In this document: one piece after another, positions 1 to 9,293 of the stretch
How positions within the stretch are numbered: position 1 is the first letter of the stretch
How the letters are laid out: each line of letters begins with the position of its first letter
Assembly (NCBI RefSeq): GCF_014649715.1
Contig: NZ_BMTO01000016.1
Span: forward strand, 62,419-126,418
Length of the DNA: 64,000 bases
Origin: Streptomyces lateritius
GTDB lineage: Bacteria > Actinomycetota > Actinomycetes > Streptomycetales > Streptomycetaceae
Reading direction: 5' to 3'
Notes under the pieces: model-generated
What the model saw: the letters and a program-made list of their open reading frames with translations, nothing else
Told to the model about the DNA's origin: nothing
Databases searched by the model: none
Translations under genes and position numbers: made by a program

Positions 1-1402
1 AGTCGTCCATCGCGTACTTGACGCCCTCGCGGCCGACGCCGGACTTCTTGGCGCCGCCGTACGGCATCTGGTCGGCGCGGTAGGACGGGACGTCGCCGAT
101 GATCACGCCGCCGACCTCCAGCGCGCGGTGGGCGCGGAAGGCGGTCTGCAGGTCGTGGGTGAAGACGCCGGCCTGGAGGCCGAAGTCCGAGTCGTTGACG
201 GCGGCGAAGGCCTCGGCCTCGCCGTCGACCTTGGCGATGGTGAGGACCGGTCCGAAGACCTCGGCACGGGCCAGCGTGACGTCGGCCGGGAGGTCGGTGA
301 GGACGGTCGGGGCGTAGGTGGCGCCCTCGCGCTTGCCGCCGGTGAGCAGCTTCGCACCGGCCTGGACGGCTTCGTCGACCCAGGACTCGACGCGCTGGGC
401 GGCGTTCTCGTCGACCAGCGGGCCGACGTCGGTGGCGGAGTCGTTCGGGTCGCCGGTGACCTGGGCCTCGACGGCGGTGACGATCTTCGGCACGAGCCGG
501 TCGTAGACCGAGGCGTCGGCGATCACGCGCTGCACGGAGATGCAGGACTGGCCGCCCTGGTAGTTGGAGAAGGTGGCGATGCGGGTCGCCGCCCAGTCCA
601 GGTCCTGCTCGGACGCCCAGTCGCCGAGGACGACGGCGGCGGCGTTGCCGCCGAGCTCCAGGGTGCAGTGCTTGTGCGGCACGGACTGCTGGATGGCGAA
701 GCCGACCTTGTCGGATCCGGTGAAGGAGATGACCGGGAGGCGCTCGTCCTGCACGAGGGCGGGCATGCGGTCGTTCGGCACGGTCAGGACGGACCAGGAA
801 CCGGCCGGCAGGTCGGTCTCGGCCAGCAGCTCGCCCAGGATCAGGGACGAGATGGGAGTGGCCGGGGCCGGCTTGAGGATGATCGGGGCGCCGACGGCGA
901 TGGCCGGGGCGACCTTGTGGGCGCTGAGGTTGAGCGGGAAGTTGAACGGCGCGATGCCGAGGACGACGCCCTTGGGGATACGGCGGGTGAGCGCGAGGCG
1001 GCCGACGCCACCGGCCTCGGTGTCGAGGCGCTGGGCCTCGCCGCCGTTGAAGCGCCGGGCCTCCTCGGCGGCGAAGCGGAAGACGGAGACGGCGCGGCCG
1101 ACCTCGCCGCGGGCCCACTTGATGGGCTTGCCGTTCTCGGCGGAGATCAGCTGGGCGATCTCCTCGGTGCGTTCGGCGAGACGCTTCGACACGTGGTCGA
1201 GGGCGGCGGCGCGGACGTGCGCCGGGGTCGCGGCGAACTCGTCGACGACGGCGTGGGCGGCCGCGACGGCCTCCTCGACCTGGGCCTCGGTGGGCACGCT
1301 GACCTTGCCGACGAGACGACCGTCCCACGGGGAGGTGACGTCGAAGGTGGCCTCGCCGGTGGCCTCGCGGCCGGCGAGCCAGAAGGCGTGGGTGTCAGAC
1401 AT
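1..1402 (-). CDS. NAD(P)-dependent aldehyde dehydrogenase (3' end outside window)
   Basis: Aldehyde dehydrogenase superfamily; the C-terminus runs off the window at base 1, leaving about 467 residues of a family usually 460-500 long. The NAD-binding fold is complete. The catalytic cysteine lies near residue 287 in the context QGGQSC, preceded by the ELGG motif and followed by the EVFGP motif. It starts at ATG 1402 (MSDTHAFWLAG). The cysteine context resembles broad-specificity or phosphorylating-like ALDHs more than the GQDC type of the two other ALDHs in this window. With gabT and a PucR regulator nearby, a role in oxidising succinate semialdehyde (the GabD step) is plausible but is an inference. 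Confidence 0.9.
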   Translation of the reverse strand, partial: MSDTHAFWLAGREATGEATFDVTSPWDGRLVGKVSVPTEAQVEEAVAAAHAVVDEFAATPAHVRAAALDHVSKRLAERTEEIAQLISAENGKPIKWARGEVGRAVSVFRFAAEEARRFNGGEAQRLDTEAGGVGRLALTRRIPKGVVLGIAPFNFPLNLSAHKVAPAIAVGAPIILKPAPATPISSLILGELLAETDLPAGSWSVLTVPNDRMPALVQDERLPVISFTGSDKVGFAIQQSVPHKHCTLELGGNAAAVVLGDWASEQDLDWAATRIATFSNYQGGQSCISVQRVIADASVYDRLVPKIVTAVEAQVTGDPNDSATDVGPLVDENAAQRVESWVDEAVQAGAKLLTGGKREGATYAPTVLTDLPADVTLARAEVFGPVLTIAKVDGEAEAFAAVNDSDFGLQAGVFTHDLQTAFRAHRALEVGGVIIGDVPSYRADQMPYGGAKKSGVGREGVKYAMDD

Positions 1403-1571
1403 GTGCGGCCCGGCCCTTTCCGTATCGGTTGGTGTAGCGGTGGCTGACTGACTCGGCGGGTGTCGCCGAGGCGTCCGACTGCCACGGTAGGGCCGAGGGA
1501 GCGAAGCGTCGTTTGTCCGGTGTGGAGTGGTCGGGGGTGGCCGGCTCGCCGGTTTGGCCGAAGCGAAGCGC

Positions 1572-2525
1572 TCAGCTCCTTCGCTCCGTCGAGACGATGA
1601 GCCAGACGCCGGCGACGACGATCGCGCCGCCGAGGGCGATCGGCCAGGTGAGGGCCTCGTCGAGGACGAGGGCGCCGAGGAGTACGGCGACGACCGGGTT
1701 GACGTAGGCGTAGGTGGCGACGAGCGACAGCGGGGCGGTCTGGAGAAGCCAGGCGTACGCGGTGAAGGCGATCAGCGACCCGAAGACGACGAGGGAGGCC
1801 AGCGCGATCCAGGAGCGGGCGGAGATCGCGGTGGGGTCGAGGCCGTACTGCTCGCCGCGGATCAGGCCGATCGCGGCGCAGCCGAGGCCGCCGGCGACCA
1901 TCTCGTACGCGCTGGCGGTGAAGGGATTGGCGGGCATCGGGATCCGGGAGGACGAGAACGAGCCCACGGACCAGAGGAGGGTGGCCACGACGACGAGAAG
2001 GACGCCGCTGATCCGGACGTCGCCGCTGAGGCCGGGGAGGGTGAGGACGGCGAGTCCGGCGAGTCCGAGCAGGACGCCGGCGACGCCGCCGCCGGTGGGG
2101 CGCTGCCCGAAGACGGCCTTGAGGAGGACGACCCAGGCGGGGACGACGGCGACGAGCAGGGCGGCGAGTCCGGAGGGGACGGAGGTCTCGGCGAGGACGA
2201 TGAGGCCGTTGCCGCCGAGGAGCAGCAGCAAGCCGACGAGGGCGGCGGAGCCGAGCTGGGTGCGGGTGACGCGGAGGGCGGAGAGCCCCTGCCGCCAGGC
2301 GATCAGCGCGGTGAGGAGCAGTCCGGCGACGACGAAGCGGAGGCCGGCGGAGAGGAAGGGCGGCATCGTCTCGACGACGATCCGGATCCCGAGGTAGGTG
2401 GACCCCCAGACGACGTAGACGATGCCGAGCGCGGCCCACACGGCGCCGGAGATACGGCGGGGGGTGGGCGCGGGGGCGGGCGTCCGAAGCGCGGAGGAGG
2501 CCGGATCGACGGCGGGGCTTGTCAT
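1572..2525 (-). CDS. EamA/DMT-family transporter (10 TM drug/metabolite exporter-like)
   Basis: 317-residue integral membrane protein with two EamA repeats. The first begins near residue 25 with the family-typical run VVWGSTYLGIRI. The second begins in the middle of the protein, around the tract ending SFSSSRIPMP. About ten hydrophobic segments are visible, matching the usual 280-320 residues. The upstream in-frame methionine at 2705 would add 60 polar residues with no family likeness, so ATG 2525 (MTSPAVDP) was chosen. Members export amino acids, metabolites or drugs; the substrate cannot be read from the sequence. It lies between an ALDH gene and pucR on the same strand. Confidence 0.88.
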   Translation of the reverse strand: MTSPAVDPASSALRTPAPAPTPRRISGAVWAALGIVYVVWGSTYLGIRIVVETMPPFLSAGLRFVVAGLLLTALIAWRQGLSALRVTRTQLGSAALVGLLLLLGGNGLIVLAETSVPSGLAALLVAVVPAWVVLLKAVFGQRPTGGGVAGVLLGLAGLAVLTLPGLSGDVRISGVLLVVVATLLWSVGSFSSSRIPMPANPFTASAYEMVAGGLGCAAIGLIRGEQYGLDPTAISARSWIALASLVVFGSLIAFTAYAWLLQTAPLSLVATYAYVNPVVAVLLGALVLDEALTWPIALGGAIVVAGVWLIVSTERRS

Positions 2526-2656
2526 GTCCTGGAGATTATGGAACCCCGGTTGGCAAGGCCAGGTATTTTGCCCGCGATCGGGCAGTGTGAGGCTTTTTCG
2601 GGCCTGGCGAGCGAGGGCTGAGGGTGGGTGGCCGTAGGCGGCCGGGGAGGCCGAGG

Positions 2657-2718
2657 CCCCGCGTCCGGCATCTGGGCCGGTACCGGCAAACCCCGCGTCC
2701 GGCATCCGGGCCAGTACC
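2657..2718. repeat. Two-copy 28-bp direct repeat in intergenic DNA
   Basis: Bases 2657-2684 and 2691-2718 are two 28-bp copies differing at only two positions, separated by 6 bp, in the 292-bp gap between the EamA gene and the PucR gene. No ORF accounts for them. They may be a local duplication or paired binding sites near the EamA promoter. Confidence 0.6.
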
Positions 2719-2795
2719 CGGGACCCTGGCCGGCGGCCGGGGCCGGCTCGCCGCCGGGCCCGGCTCGTACCCCTGGTCAGGTGATCGACCCGGGG

Positions 2796-2816
2796 CCGGC
2801 GGGCCGAAGGCCCGGC
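2796..2816 (-). terminator. Hairpin just downstream of the PucR gene
   Basis: The inverted repeat CGGGCC-gaa-GGCCCG (core 2800-2814) sits directly after the stop codon of the PucR-family gene on the minus strand. It is a short GC-rich stem without a U-run, as is common for Streptomyces terminators. Confidence 0.4.
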
Positions 2817-2817
2817 G

Positions 2818-4380
2818 TTACTGCTCGGGCGAGGACTCCGTAGCCGTTGCCTTGAGGGCGAGCCAGAGTTCCATGCGGACGTCCGCGTCGTCCAGGGAGC
2901 GGCCCAGGATCTCCTCGACGCGGCGCATGCGGTAGCGCAGGGTGTGGCGGTGGACGCCCAGGTCGGCCGCCGCCGCGTCCCACTGGCCGTGACGGGAGAG
3001 CCAGGCCCGCAGGGAGGCGACGAGGTCGCCGCGGCCCGTGGCGTCGTGCTCGTTCAAGGGCCGCAGCATCCCGTCCGCGAAGGCGCGGACCGCGTCGTCC
3101 GCGAGCAGCGGCAGGACCGAGCCGGCCGCCAGCTCCTCGTGCTCGACGAGTGCCCGACCCCGGCGCCGCGCCACCGACAACGCCTGCTCGGCCTGCTTGT
3201 ACGCGGCCGCCGCCGCGATCGGGCCCGCCGGGGCCGAGAGGCCGACCACGACACCGGCCTCCTCCGCGTCCCGTGCCGCGTACGCCTCGCAGGCCGTGAC
3301 GACGGCGCCGCCGTCCCCGGCCAGGACCAGGAGCCGGTCCTCGCCCTCCGGGACCGCCAGGACCGTCTCACCGGCGTGGGCCGCGGCCGACTCGAGCGCG
3401 TCGGCGAACGCCGGGAGCGGCGGCTCGCCCTCCCGCTCCCCCGGCGCCGTCTCGGCGATCAGGAGGCGGAAGGGGGCGTCGAGCAGCCCGCCGTACAGGT
3501 CCCCCGCCACCGCCCGCGCGTGGTCGGGCTGCCCGGACAGCATCATCCGCAGGACCGCCGCGCCGAGCCGGCTCTCGGCCGCCTGCAGTGAGCGCGAGCG
3601 CTCCGTGGTCAGCGTCAGGAGCGCGATCGCGGAGTGCACGGCGTACCGTTCCGCCGTCCCGAGCGGCGCCCCCGTCCCGACCGCGAGCGCGCCCCGCACC
3701 CGCCGCCCCGTGCCCAGCGACTGCAGCTCCACCCGGTCCTCGGTGCCGCCGACCACCGCGCTCGCCGGGGCGGGCCGTTCCCGGAGCCGTTCGACGTCGG
3801 GCGTCAGCCGGGCGGCCCGGCGCGCCGCCCACTCGGGGGACACGGCGAGGACGGCACCGGAGGTGTCGTAGAGCGCCGCCCAGCCGTCCACGTGGGCCGC
3901 GAGCCGGGCGACCACCGCGTCCGGGCCCTCCGCGAGCGCCGCTCGGGTCATCTCGCGCTGGGCCTCGAACCCGGCCGTGACCGCCCGGTACTGGTCGGCC
4001 GCGATCGCCGCCGACACCGCCTTGCTGATGGCGAGGAACGGGGTGCGCCGCGGCACTTCGAGGAGCGGCAGGCCCTCCGCGCGCGCCGCGTCGACCAAGG
4101 GCTCGGGGATGTGCTCGTAGTTGACGCCGATGGCGAAGCCGAGACCGACCACCCCGGCGGCGAGCAGCCGCCGCACGTAGCGGCGCATCGCCTCGGGGTC
4201 CTCGGCGTCCAGCGTCAGCGCGGTGGTGAGCAGCAGCTCGCCGCCCTCCATGTAAGGGACGGGGTCGGCGAGCTCGCTGACATGGGCCCAGCGCACGGCG
4301 GTGCCGAGACGGTCCTCACCTGCGCGGACCGTGAGCTTGAGCGCCGAGTGCTGGACGAGGGAGGCGAGGGTGGGCGGCAT
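2818..4380 (-). CDS. PucR-family transcriptional regulator
   Basis: 520 residues with the PucR architecture: an N-terminal PucR sensory domain (about 5-125, ending IPEPLVDAARAEGLPLLEVP), a central GGDEF-like/CdaR-type region, and a C-terminal PucR helix-turn-helix (about 455-510, core GVHRHTLRYRMRRVEE). Family members activate purine, GABA or amino-acid catabolism in response to small ligands. It lies between an ALDH gene and the gabT locus, so control of GABA/polyamine degradation is the likely role; this is inferred from context. It starts at ATG 4380 (MPPTLASLVQH). Confidence 0.92.
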   Translation of the reverse strand: MPPTLASLVQHSALKLTVRAGEDRLGTAVRWAHVSELADPVPYMEGGELLLTTALTLDAEDPEAMRRYVRRLLAAGVVGLGFAIGVNYEHIPEPLVDAARAEGLPLLEVPRRTPFLAISKAVSAAIAADQYRAVTAGFEAQREMTRAALAEGPDAVVARLAAHVDGWAALYDTSGAVLAVSPEWAARRAARLTPDVERLRERPAPASAVVGGTEDRVELQSLGTGRRVRGALAVGTGAPLGTAERYAVHSAIALLTLTTERSRSLQAAESRLGAAVLRMMLSGQPDHARAVAGDLYGGLLDAPFRLLIAETAPGEREGEPPLPAFADALESAAAHAGETVLAVPEGEDRLLVLAGDGGAVVTACEAYAARDAEEAGVVVGLSAPAGPIAAAAAYKQAEQALSVARRRGRALVEHEELAAGSVLPLLADDAVRAFADGMLRPLNEHDATGRGDLVASLRAWLSRHGQWDAAAADLGVHRHTLRYRMRRVEEILGRSLDDADVRMELWLALKATATESSPEQ

Positions 4381-4461
4381 GGACCGTCGTACCTTTGAGC
4401 GGAGGGAGGCCGATCCGACGAACGGCGCACCCGATTGTGCCAGGGCCCGGGGGCGCCCGCG

Positions 4462-6825
4462 TCAGCTCCGCAGGTCGACCAGGAGCGGTGGCGTGTGTTC
4501 GCCCCGCACATGGGTGAGGGAGAGCACGGCGTGCCCGGCGGGGACGGCGTGCGCGAGGTCGGAGGCCGACCAGCGCTCCCGCTCCACCTCCCTCACGGTC
4601 ACGGCCTCCGCGGTCGCCGCCTTGCCGGTCACCACCCGCCGCACGAAGTGCAGAGCCTTGGTGAGGGGCTCGTCGGAGATGATCTGCCGGTTGGTGACGT
4701 CGCGGGTCTGGACCCATTCGGTGCCCCAGGTCTCGGCGAACCGTCCGCCGTCCCAGGGCGCGATCCCCGCGAACGCCATCCGGCAGCCGACGGCCCCGAG
4801 CAGCGGCCCGCGCAGCGCCTCCGGTACGTCCTCCAGACCGCGCAGGGCGAGGACGACGCCGGCGTTGACGGAGCGCAGCCGCCGCACGGCCCGTACCGAT
4901 TCGCCGGTGACGGTGTACGTGGCGTCGTCGAGGACCAGGCAGGCGAACAGGGACCGGTCGCGACGGCCGAGCGCGGCCTCGGCGAACTGGGCGAGCAGCA
5001 GCCGGGAGACGATCCGGGAGGCCTCGGCGTGGCCCCGTTCGGGCAGGTCGACGCGGACGCGCAGGGGGTGCTCGACGGCTCGGAGCGAGAACTGCGGGCG
5101 CTCGCCCTCGGTCCGGACGGTGTGGAAGAAGGAGGCGAAGGCGGGCCGGTCGAGGAAGGCGATCCGTTCGGCCAGCAGGACGGCGGTGTCGTCCCCGCGC
5201 CGGTCCTGCCGCTGCCGGGCGTCGAGCTCGCGCAGCTGGGCGGGGTCGCCGGCGACGGCGGCCCGCAGCGCGTCCAGCGCCTCGGGCGTCCCGGCGAGCA
5301 GCTCGCGCAGCTCGGGGACGGCGGGGAACCGCCGGTACGCGGCGCGGAAGGGTCCGATCAGCTGGGCGAGCGCGGTGGCGGCCCGGCGGCTGTCGGCGAC
5401 GAGGTCGCCGACGAGCGCCTCGGCGAGGATCCGGGCGGCCTCGTCGGGGTCGTCCGTTCCGCCGTACAGGTCGAGGTCGTGGGTGGATTCGGGCCGCCCG
5501 ACGGAGACGACCACGTCGAAGGCCTCGTCGGGGCCGAGGGCCGTGCCGTGGGAGGCGACGGCGACGACGGCCGCCCGGTTCGCCAGCGCCTGGAGACAGA
5601 GCGACTCGACGACCGGCCGGACGAGACGCGTGGTCTTCCCGGACCCGGCCGGGCCGACGGCGAGCAGCGAGGTTCCGAGCAGCGCCGGCTCCAGGGCGAC
5701 GCCGGTGGTGCGGCGGGCGTACGGGTTGCGCGGGTGGTCGGCCACGGCGCCGATGAGGACCTGGGCGGTGGCCAGGTCGTGGGTGGCGGTACGGACGGGC
5801 AGGTCGCGCAGTCCGGAGGGGTGGGCGCAGGCGGCGGCGCCGCGGGCCCGCACGGCCTCGGTGAAGGCGGCGAGCCGCTCGGGCCGGGTGCGTACGCCCT
5901 GCCATGCGCGCCGGATCCGGGCGTAGTCGACGTCGCCGAGCAGGCCCCGGCGGGTGGCGTCGGCGAGCGTGCCCGCGGCCTCGGTGAGCCCGGCGTCGCG
6001 CAGCTCGGGCCATTCGACGGGGTCGGCGGCCGTCGGCTCCGTGACCGGCTCGGCTGGGTCGGCCGTCCCCAGGCGCCTGCGCACGGCCGGCCAGGTGCCG
6101 ACGCGCGCCACGGCCGCGAGCACCGCGAGGCCGAACAGCAGGTAGTAGACGTTCGAGACCCAGGCGAGCCAGGTGACGGTGCGGGGCATGTCGCGCCAGA
6201 CGCCCGGCACGAGGACGAACAGCGGCCACAGCGGGACGCCGTAGCGCAGCCAGACGTCCCGCCAGTTGCCGACCCGTCCGAAGCCAACCGCGAAGAGGGT
6301 GAGGACGACGGCGTACCAGAGGTACGTCGCGGCGACGTACAGGTCGAACCGGGGGCTGGCGGGCGCCTGCCAGGAGTCGGGGACGAGCCAGAGCATCGGC
6401 AGCAGCCACCAGTCGGTGACGAAGATCCACCATCCCTGGAGATACCCGTTCCAGAGCAGCGACCAGAGCAGCCAGCCGCAGAGGTAGGCGATGAACGCGC
6501 CGGTGAACAGCTGGCGCCCTGGCACCCGGTCCGGCTCCTCCGGCGGCCTCTCGCGGTGCCCCAGCCGCCACACGCCGGGGTCGGCCGCCGGGCGGGGGGT
6601 GCGGAGCCATTCGGCGACGCCGATGCGGGTGGGGGCGTGCCCCGGCACGGGCGGGACGCCGGGCGGCGCCATGGCTCCCGAGGAGGCCGGCGCGGGGGGA
6701 GGCCCGAGGGGCGCGGGGGGCGGCGCGAGGGGTCCGGGTGGCGTGGCGGGCCGCGGGACGGCGTTCCCCGTCCCGCGGCCGGTGCCCCGCGTGTCGCGTG
6801 ACTCGTACGTGCCTTCGGTCTCCAT
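4462..6825 (-). CDS. Membrane-anchored VirD4/TraG/FtsK-like ATPase, function unknown
   Basis: 787 residues. A disordered Pro/Ala-rich N-terminus (1-75) is followed by about four to five hydrophobic segments between residues 105 and 245, then a cytoplasmic P-loop ATPase. Walker A is GPAGSGKT near residues 391-398 and a Walker-B-like stretch CLVLDDATY lies further on. The tail carries ISDEPLTKALHFVRR and PPLLVDLRS. This layout of N-terminal membrane anchor plus soluble pump domain is that of VirD4/TraG coupling proteins and FtsK-like motors. No conjugation genes lie beside it; its neighbours are pucR and gabT. It is probably a conserved chromosomal gene of unknown function in streptomycetes. 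It starts at ATG 6825. Confidence 0.7.
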   Translation of the reverse strand: METEGTYESRDTRGTGRGTGNAVPRPATPPGPLAPPPAPLGPPPAPASSGAMAPPGVPPVPGHAPTRIGVAEWLRTPRPAADPGVWRLGHRERPPEEPDRVPGRQLFTGAFIAYLCGWLLWSLLWNGYLQGWWIFVTDWWLLPMLWLVPDSWQAPASPRFDLYVAATYLWYAVVLTLFAVGFGRVGNWRDVWLRYGVPLWPLFVLVPGVWRDMPRTVTWLAWVSNVYYLLFGLAVLAAVARVGTWPAVRRRLGTADPAEPVTEPTAADPVEWPELRDAGLTEAAGTLADATRRGLLGDVDYARIRRAWQGVRTRPERLAAFTEAVRARGAAACAHPSGLRDLPVRTATHDLATAQVLIGAVADHPRNPYARRTTGVALEPALLGTSLLAVGPAGSGKTTRLVRPVVESLCLQALANRAAVVAVASHGTALGPDEAFDVVVSVGRPESTHDLDLYGGTDDPDEAARILAEALVGDLVADSRRAATALAQLIGPFRAAYRRFPAVPELRELLAGTPEALDALRAAVAGDPAQLRELDARQRQDRRGDDTAVLLAERIAFLDRPAFASFFHTVRTEGERPQFSLRAVEHPLRVRVDLPERGHAEASRIVSRLLLAQFAEAALGRRDRSLFACLVLDDATYTVTGESVRAVRRLRSVNAGVVLALRGLEDVPEALRGPLLGAVGCRMAFAGIAPWDGGRFAETWGTEWVQTRDVTNRQIISDEPLTKALHFVRRVVTGKAATAEAVTVREVERERWSASDLAHAVPAGHAVLSLTHVRGEHTPPLLVDLRS

Positions 6826-7081
6826 GAACCCCTGCCCCCTGACCAGCCGGGTCGCCGCATCCGTGCAACCGTCAATCTAGTGGGCGACGGCGGCCCCCGA
6901 GCCGTTTCGCCCACCCGTGGGAACGTGCGCCTTTCCGGCGGCCCCGGAGCGACGCCATGTCCACCACGGACAACGACACACCCCCCACCACTCCCGATCG
7001 GCGCATGCCCGGACCCCTCCCCCGCACCTAGCCTGCGGAAGAAAGCCACACGTGCGTCCAGAACACCCCCAGGAGCCCCGC

Positions 7082-8416
7082 ATGAACGCTGTCCCGCAGG
7101 AGCGGCGCGTCGTCACCGCCATCCCCGGTCCGAAGTCGCAGGAGCTTCAGGCCCGCCGCCTCGACGCCGTGGCCGGCGGCGTGGGCTCCGTGCTGCCCGT
7201 CTTCACGGCCAAGGCCGGCGGCGGCATCATCGAGGACGTCGACGGCAACCGTCTGATCGACTTCGGCTCCGGCATCGCCGTGACCTCGGTCGGCGCCTCC
7301 GCCGAGGCCGTGGTCCGCCGCGCCGCCGCGCAGCTCGCCGACTTCACGCACACCTGTTTCATGGTGACGCCGTACGAGGGGTACGTCGAGGTCTGTGAGG
7401 CGCTCTCCGAGCTGACCCCGGGCGACCACGCCAAGAAGTCCGCGCTGTTCAACTCGGGCGCCGAGGCGGTCGAGAACGCGGTCAAGATCGCCCGTTCGTA
7501 CACCAAGCGCCAGGCCGTCGTCGTCTTCGACCACGGCTACCACGGCCGTACCAACCTCACCATGGCGCTGACGGCGAAGAACATGCCGTACAAGCAGGGC
7601 TTCGGTCCGTTCGCGCCCGAGGTCTACCGCGTGCCGGTCGCCTACGGCTACCGCTGGCCCACCGGCCCGGAGAACTGCGGCCCCGAGGCCGCCGCCCAGG
7701 CGATCGACAACATCACCAAGCAGATCGGCGCCGAGAACGTCGCCGCGATCATCATCGAGCCGGTACTCGGCGAGGGCGGTTTCATCGAGCCGGCCAAGGG
7801 CTTCCTGCCGGCGATCGTGAAGTTCGCCAACGACAACGGCATCGTCTTCGTCGCCGACGAGATCCAGTCCGGCTTCTGCCGCACCGGCCAGTGGTTCGCC
7901 TGTGAGGACGAGGGCATCGTCCCCGACCTGATCACGACCGCCAAGGGCATCGCGGGCGGTCTGCCGCTCGCCGCCGTCACCGGCCGCGCCGAGATCATGG
8001 ACTCCGTGCACGGCGGCGGCCTGGGCGGCACCTACGGCGGCAACCCGGTGGCCTGCGCCGGCGCGCTGGGCTCCATCGAGACGATGAAGGAGCTCGACCT
8101 CAACGCCAAGGCGAAGAAGATCGAGTCGCTCATGAAGGCCCGCCTGTCGGCGATGGCCGAGAAGTTCGACGCCATCGGCGACATCCGCGGCCGCGGCGCC
8201 ATGATCGCCATCGAGCTGGTCAAGGACCGCGCCACCAAGGAGCCGAACCCGGAGGCCGCCGGCGCGCTGGCGAAGGCCTGCCACGCCGAGGGCCTGCTGG
8301 TCCTGACCTGTGGCACCTACGGCAACGTGCTGCGCTTCCTGCCGCCGCTGGTCATCGGCGAGGACCTGCTGAACGAGGGCCTCGACATCATCGAGAACGC
8401 GTTCGCCGGAGTCTGA
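7082..8416 (+). CDS. gabT: 4-aminobutyrate--2-oxoglutarate aminotransferase
   Basis: 444-residue class III PLP aminotransferase. It converts GABA plus 2-oxoglutarate to succinate semialdehyde plus glutamate. Visible features are the phosphate-binding NSGAEAVENA segment, DEIQSGFCRTG with the PLP-pairing aspartate, and the Schiff-base lysine near residue 288 in TTAKGIAGG. The start ATG 7082 (MNAVPQERR) has an AGGAG ribosome binding site at 7071-7075; the longer frame upstream lacks family likeness. It is divergent from the VirD4-like ATPase gene. Together with the ALDHs and potABCD it makes this a GABA/polyamine catabolic locus. Confidence 0.93.
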   Translation: MNAVPQERRVVTAIPGPKSQELQARRLDAVAGGVGSVLPVFTAKAGGGIIEDVDGNRLIDFGSGIAVTSVGASAEAVVRRAAAQLADFTHTCFMVTPYEGYVEVCEALSELTPGDHAKKSALFNSGAEAVENAVKIARSYTKRQAVVVFDHGYHGRTNLTMALTAKNMPYKQGFGPFAPEVYRVPVAYGYRWPTGPENCGPEAAAQAIDNITKQIGAENVAAIIIEPVLGEGGFIEPAKGFLPAIVKFANDNGIVFVADEIQSGFCRTGQWFACEDEGIVPDLITTAKGIAGGLPLAAVTGRAEIMDSVHGGGLGGTYGGNPVACAGALGSIETMKELDLNAKAKKIESLMKARLSAMAEKFDAIGDIRGRGAMIAIELVKDRATKEPNPEAAGALAKACHAEGLLVLTCGTYGNVLRFLPPLVIGEDLLNEGLDIIENAFAGV

Positions 8417-8513
8417 GGCGTGCGACACCCGGTGTGAAGAAGGTGTGGGGGGCCGATGGCGGGATGGAGATCCGGCTGTCGGCCCTCCTTTCCGTGGCGT
8501 ACGGTTTCTGCAG

Positions 8514-9293
8514 ATGAGAGAAACACCCCGCTCGCAGGGGACTGCGGGCGACACCAGGGCGGAGCCTCCCCAGCCCCGCCTTGGCCGTGCCCTCGCGCAC
8601 ACCACTGGAGCCTCCGGCTCCGGAACTCCTCACCGATCGGATGGCCGCCCGCCCCACACCCCCCGGGGCGCGCGGCAGCCCGGTCAAAGCGGCCTTCCCG
8701 GAACCACCCCCCCTGTTCCGGGGAGGCCGGCTGTCTTCTCGGCGGTCGTCGTTCTCGCCGTCGTCACCTGGCAGGTCCTGGTCGGCGGCCCACTGGCCCG
8801 TCTAGACGAGCGAGCCTCCCGCGCACTGGTGGACACGGTCCCGCGCGGCCTCTCCGAACTCGGCGCCGACCTCGGCAACATGACGGTCGCCCTCCCCGTC
8901 CTCGGCTGCGCGATGGCGTACGCGGTGTGGCACGGCCGGCGCGCTGCGGCCCTCTACGCGGGTCTCGCGATGGCGCTCGTCCCGCTCGTGGTCGTCCCCC
9001 TGAAGGAGTGGACCGCCCGCCCGGGCCCGCTGGAGCCGTGGGCCGCGGGCTACTACCCGTCGGGCCACACGGCCACGGCGATGGTCGCCTACTTCGGCGC
9101 GGCCCTCCTGGTCTCGCGCCGGCTGCTCCCCGTCGCCGCCGTCCTGACGGCGGCGACGGGGGCCGGCCTGGTCCTGCGCGGCTTCCACTGGCCCCTGGAC
9201 GTGCTGGCCAGCCTCTGCCTGGGCCTGCTGATCCTGACGCTCAGCTCCGTCGGGCGGCGCTCGTCCGGAAATACGTGTCGAAGTTCCGGCTGA
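8514..9293 (+). CDS. PAP2-superfamily phosphatase (membrane)
   Basis: 259 residues with a 60-residue polar N-terminus, then about five hydrophobic segments. The PAP2 signature motifs are present in order: KEWTARP (short form of the first motif), PSGHTAT and RGFHWPLD (H-x3-D). Family members dephosphorylate lipid pyrophosphates or phosphatidic acid on the extracytoplasmic face. ATG 8514 (MRETPRSQG) was preferred to a start upstream at 8445. The 3' end overlaps the 3' end of the convergent chitinase gene by 53 bases. Confidence 0.8.
   Translation: MRETPRSQGTAGDTRAEPPQPRLGRALAHTTGASGSGTPHRSDGRPPHTPRGARQPGQSGLPGTTPPVPGRPAVFSAVVVLAVVTWQVLVGGPLARLDERASRALVDTVPRGLSELGADLGNMTVALPVLGCAMAYAVWHGRRAAALYAGLAMALVPLVVVPLKEWTARPGPLEPWAAGYYPSGHTATAMVAYFGAALLVSRRLLPVAAVLTAATGAGLVLRGFHWPLDVLASLCLGLLILTLSSVGRRSSGNTCRSSG

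Noticed and set aside
128..1447. 439-codon plus-strand frame opposite the partial ALDH
   Set aside because: Low-complexity Gly/Asp/Val composition and mirror of the ALDH codons; no family likeness.
4316..6868. 850-codon open frame on the minus strand beside the VirD4-like ATPase frame
   Set aside because: It is an Arg/Pro/Ala-rich alternative frame of the real 787-residue gene, a normal effect of high GC; it has no domain.
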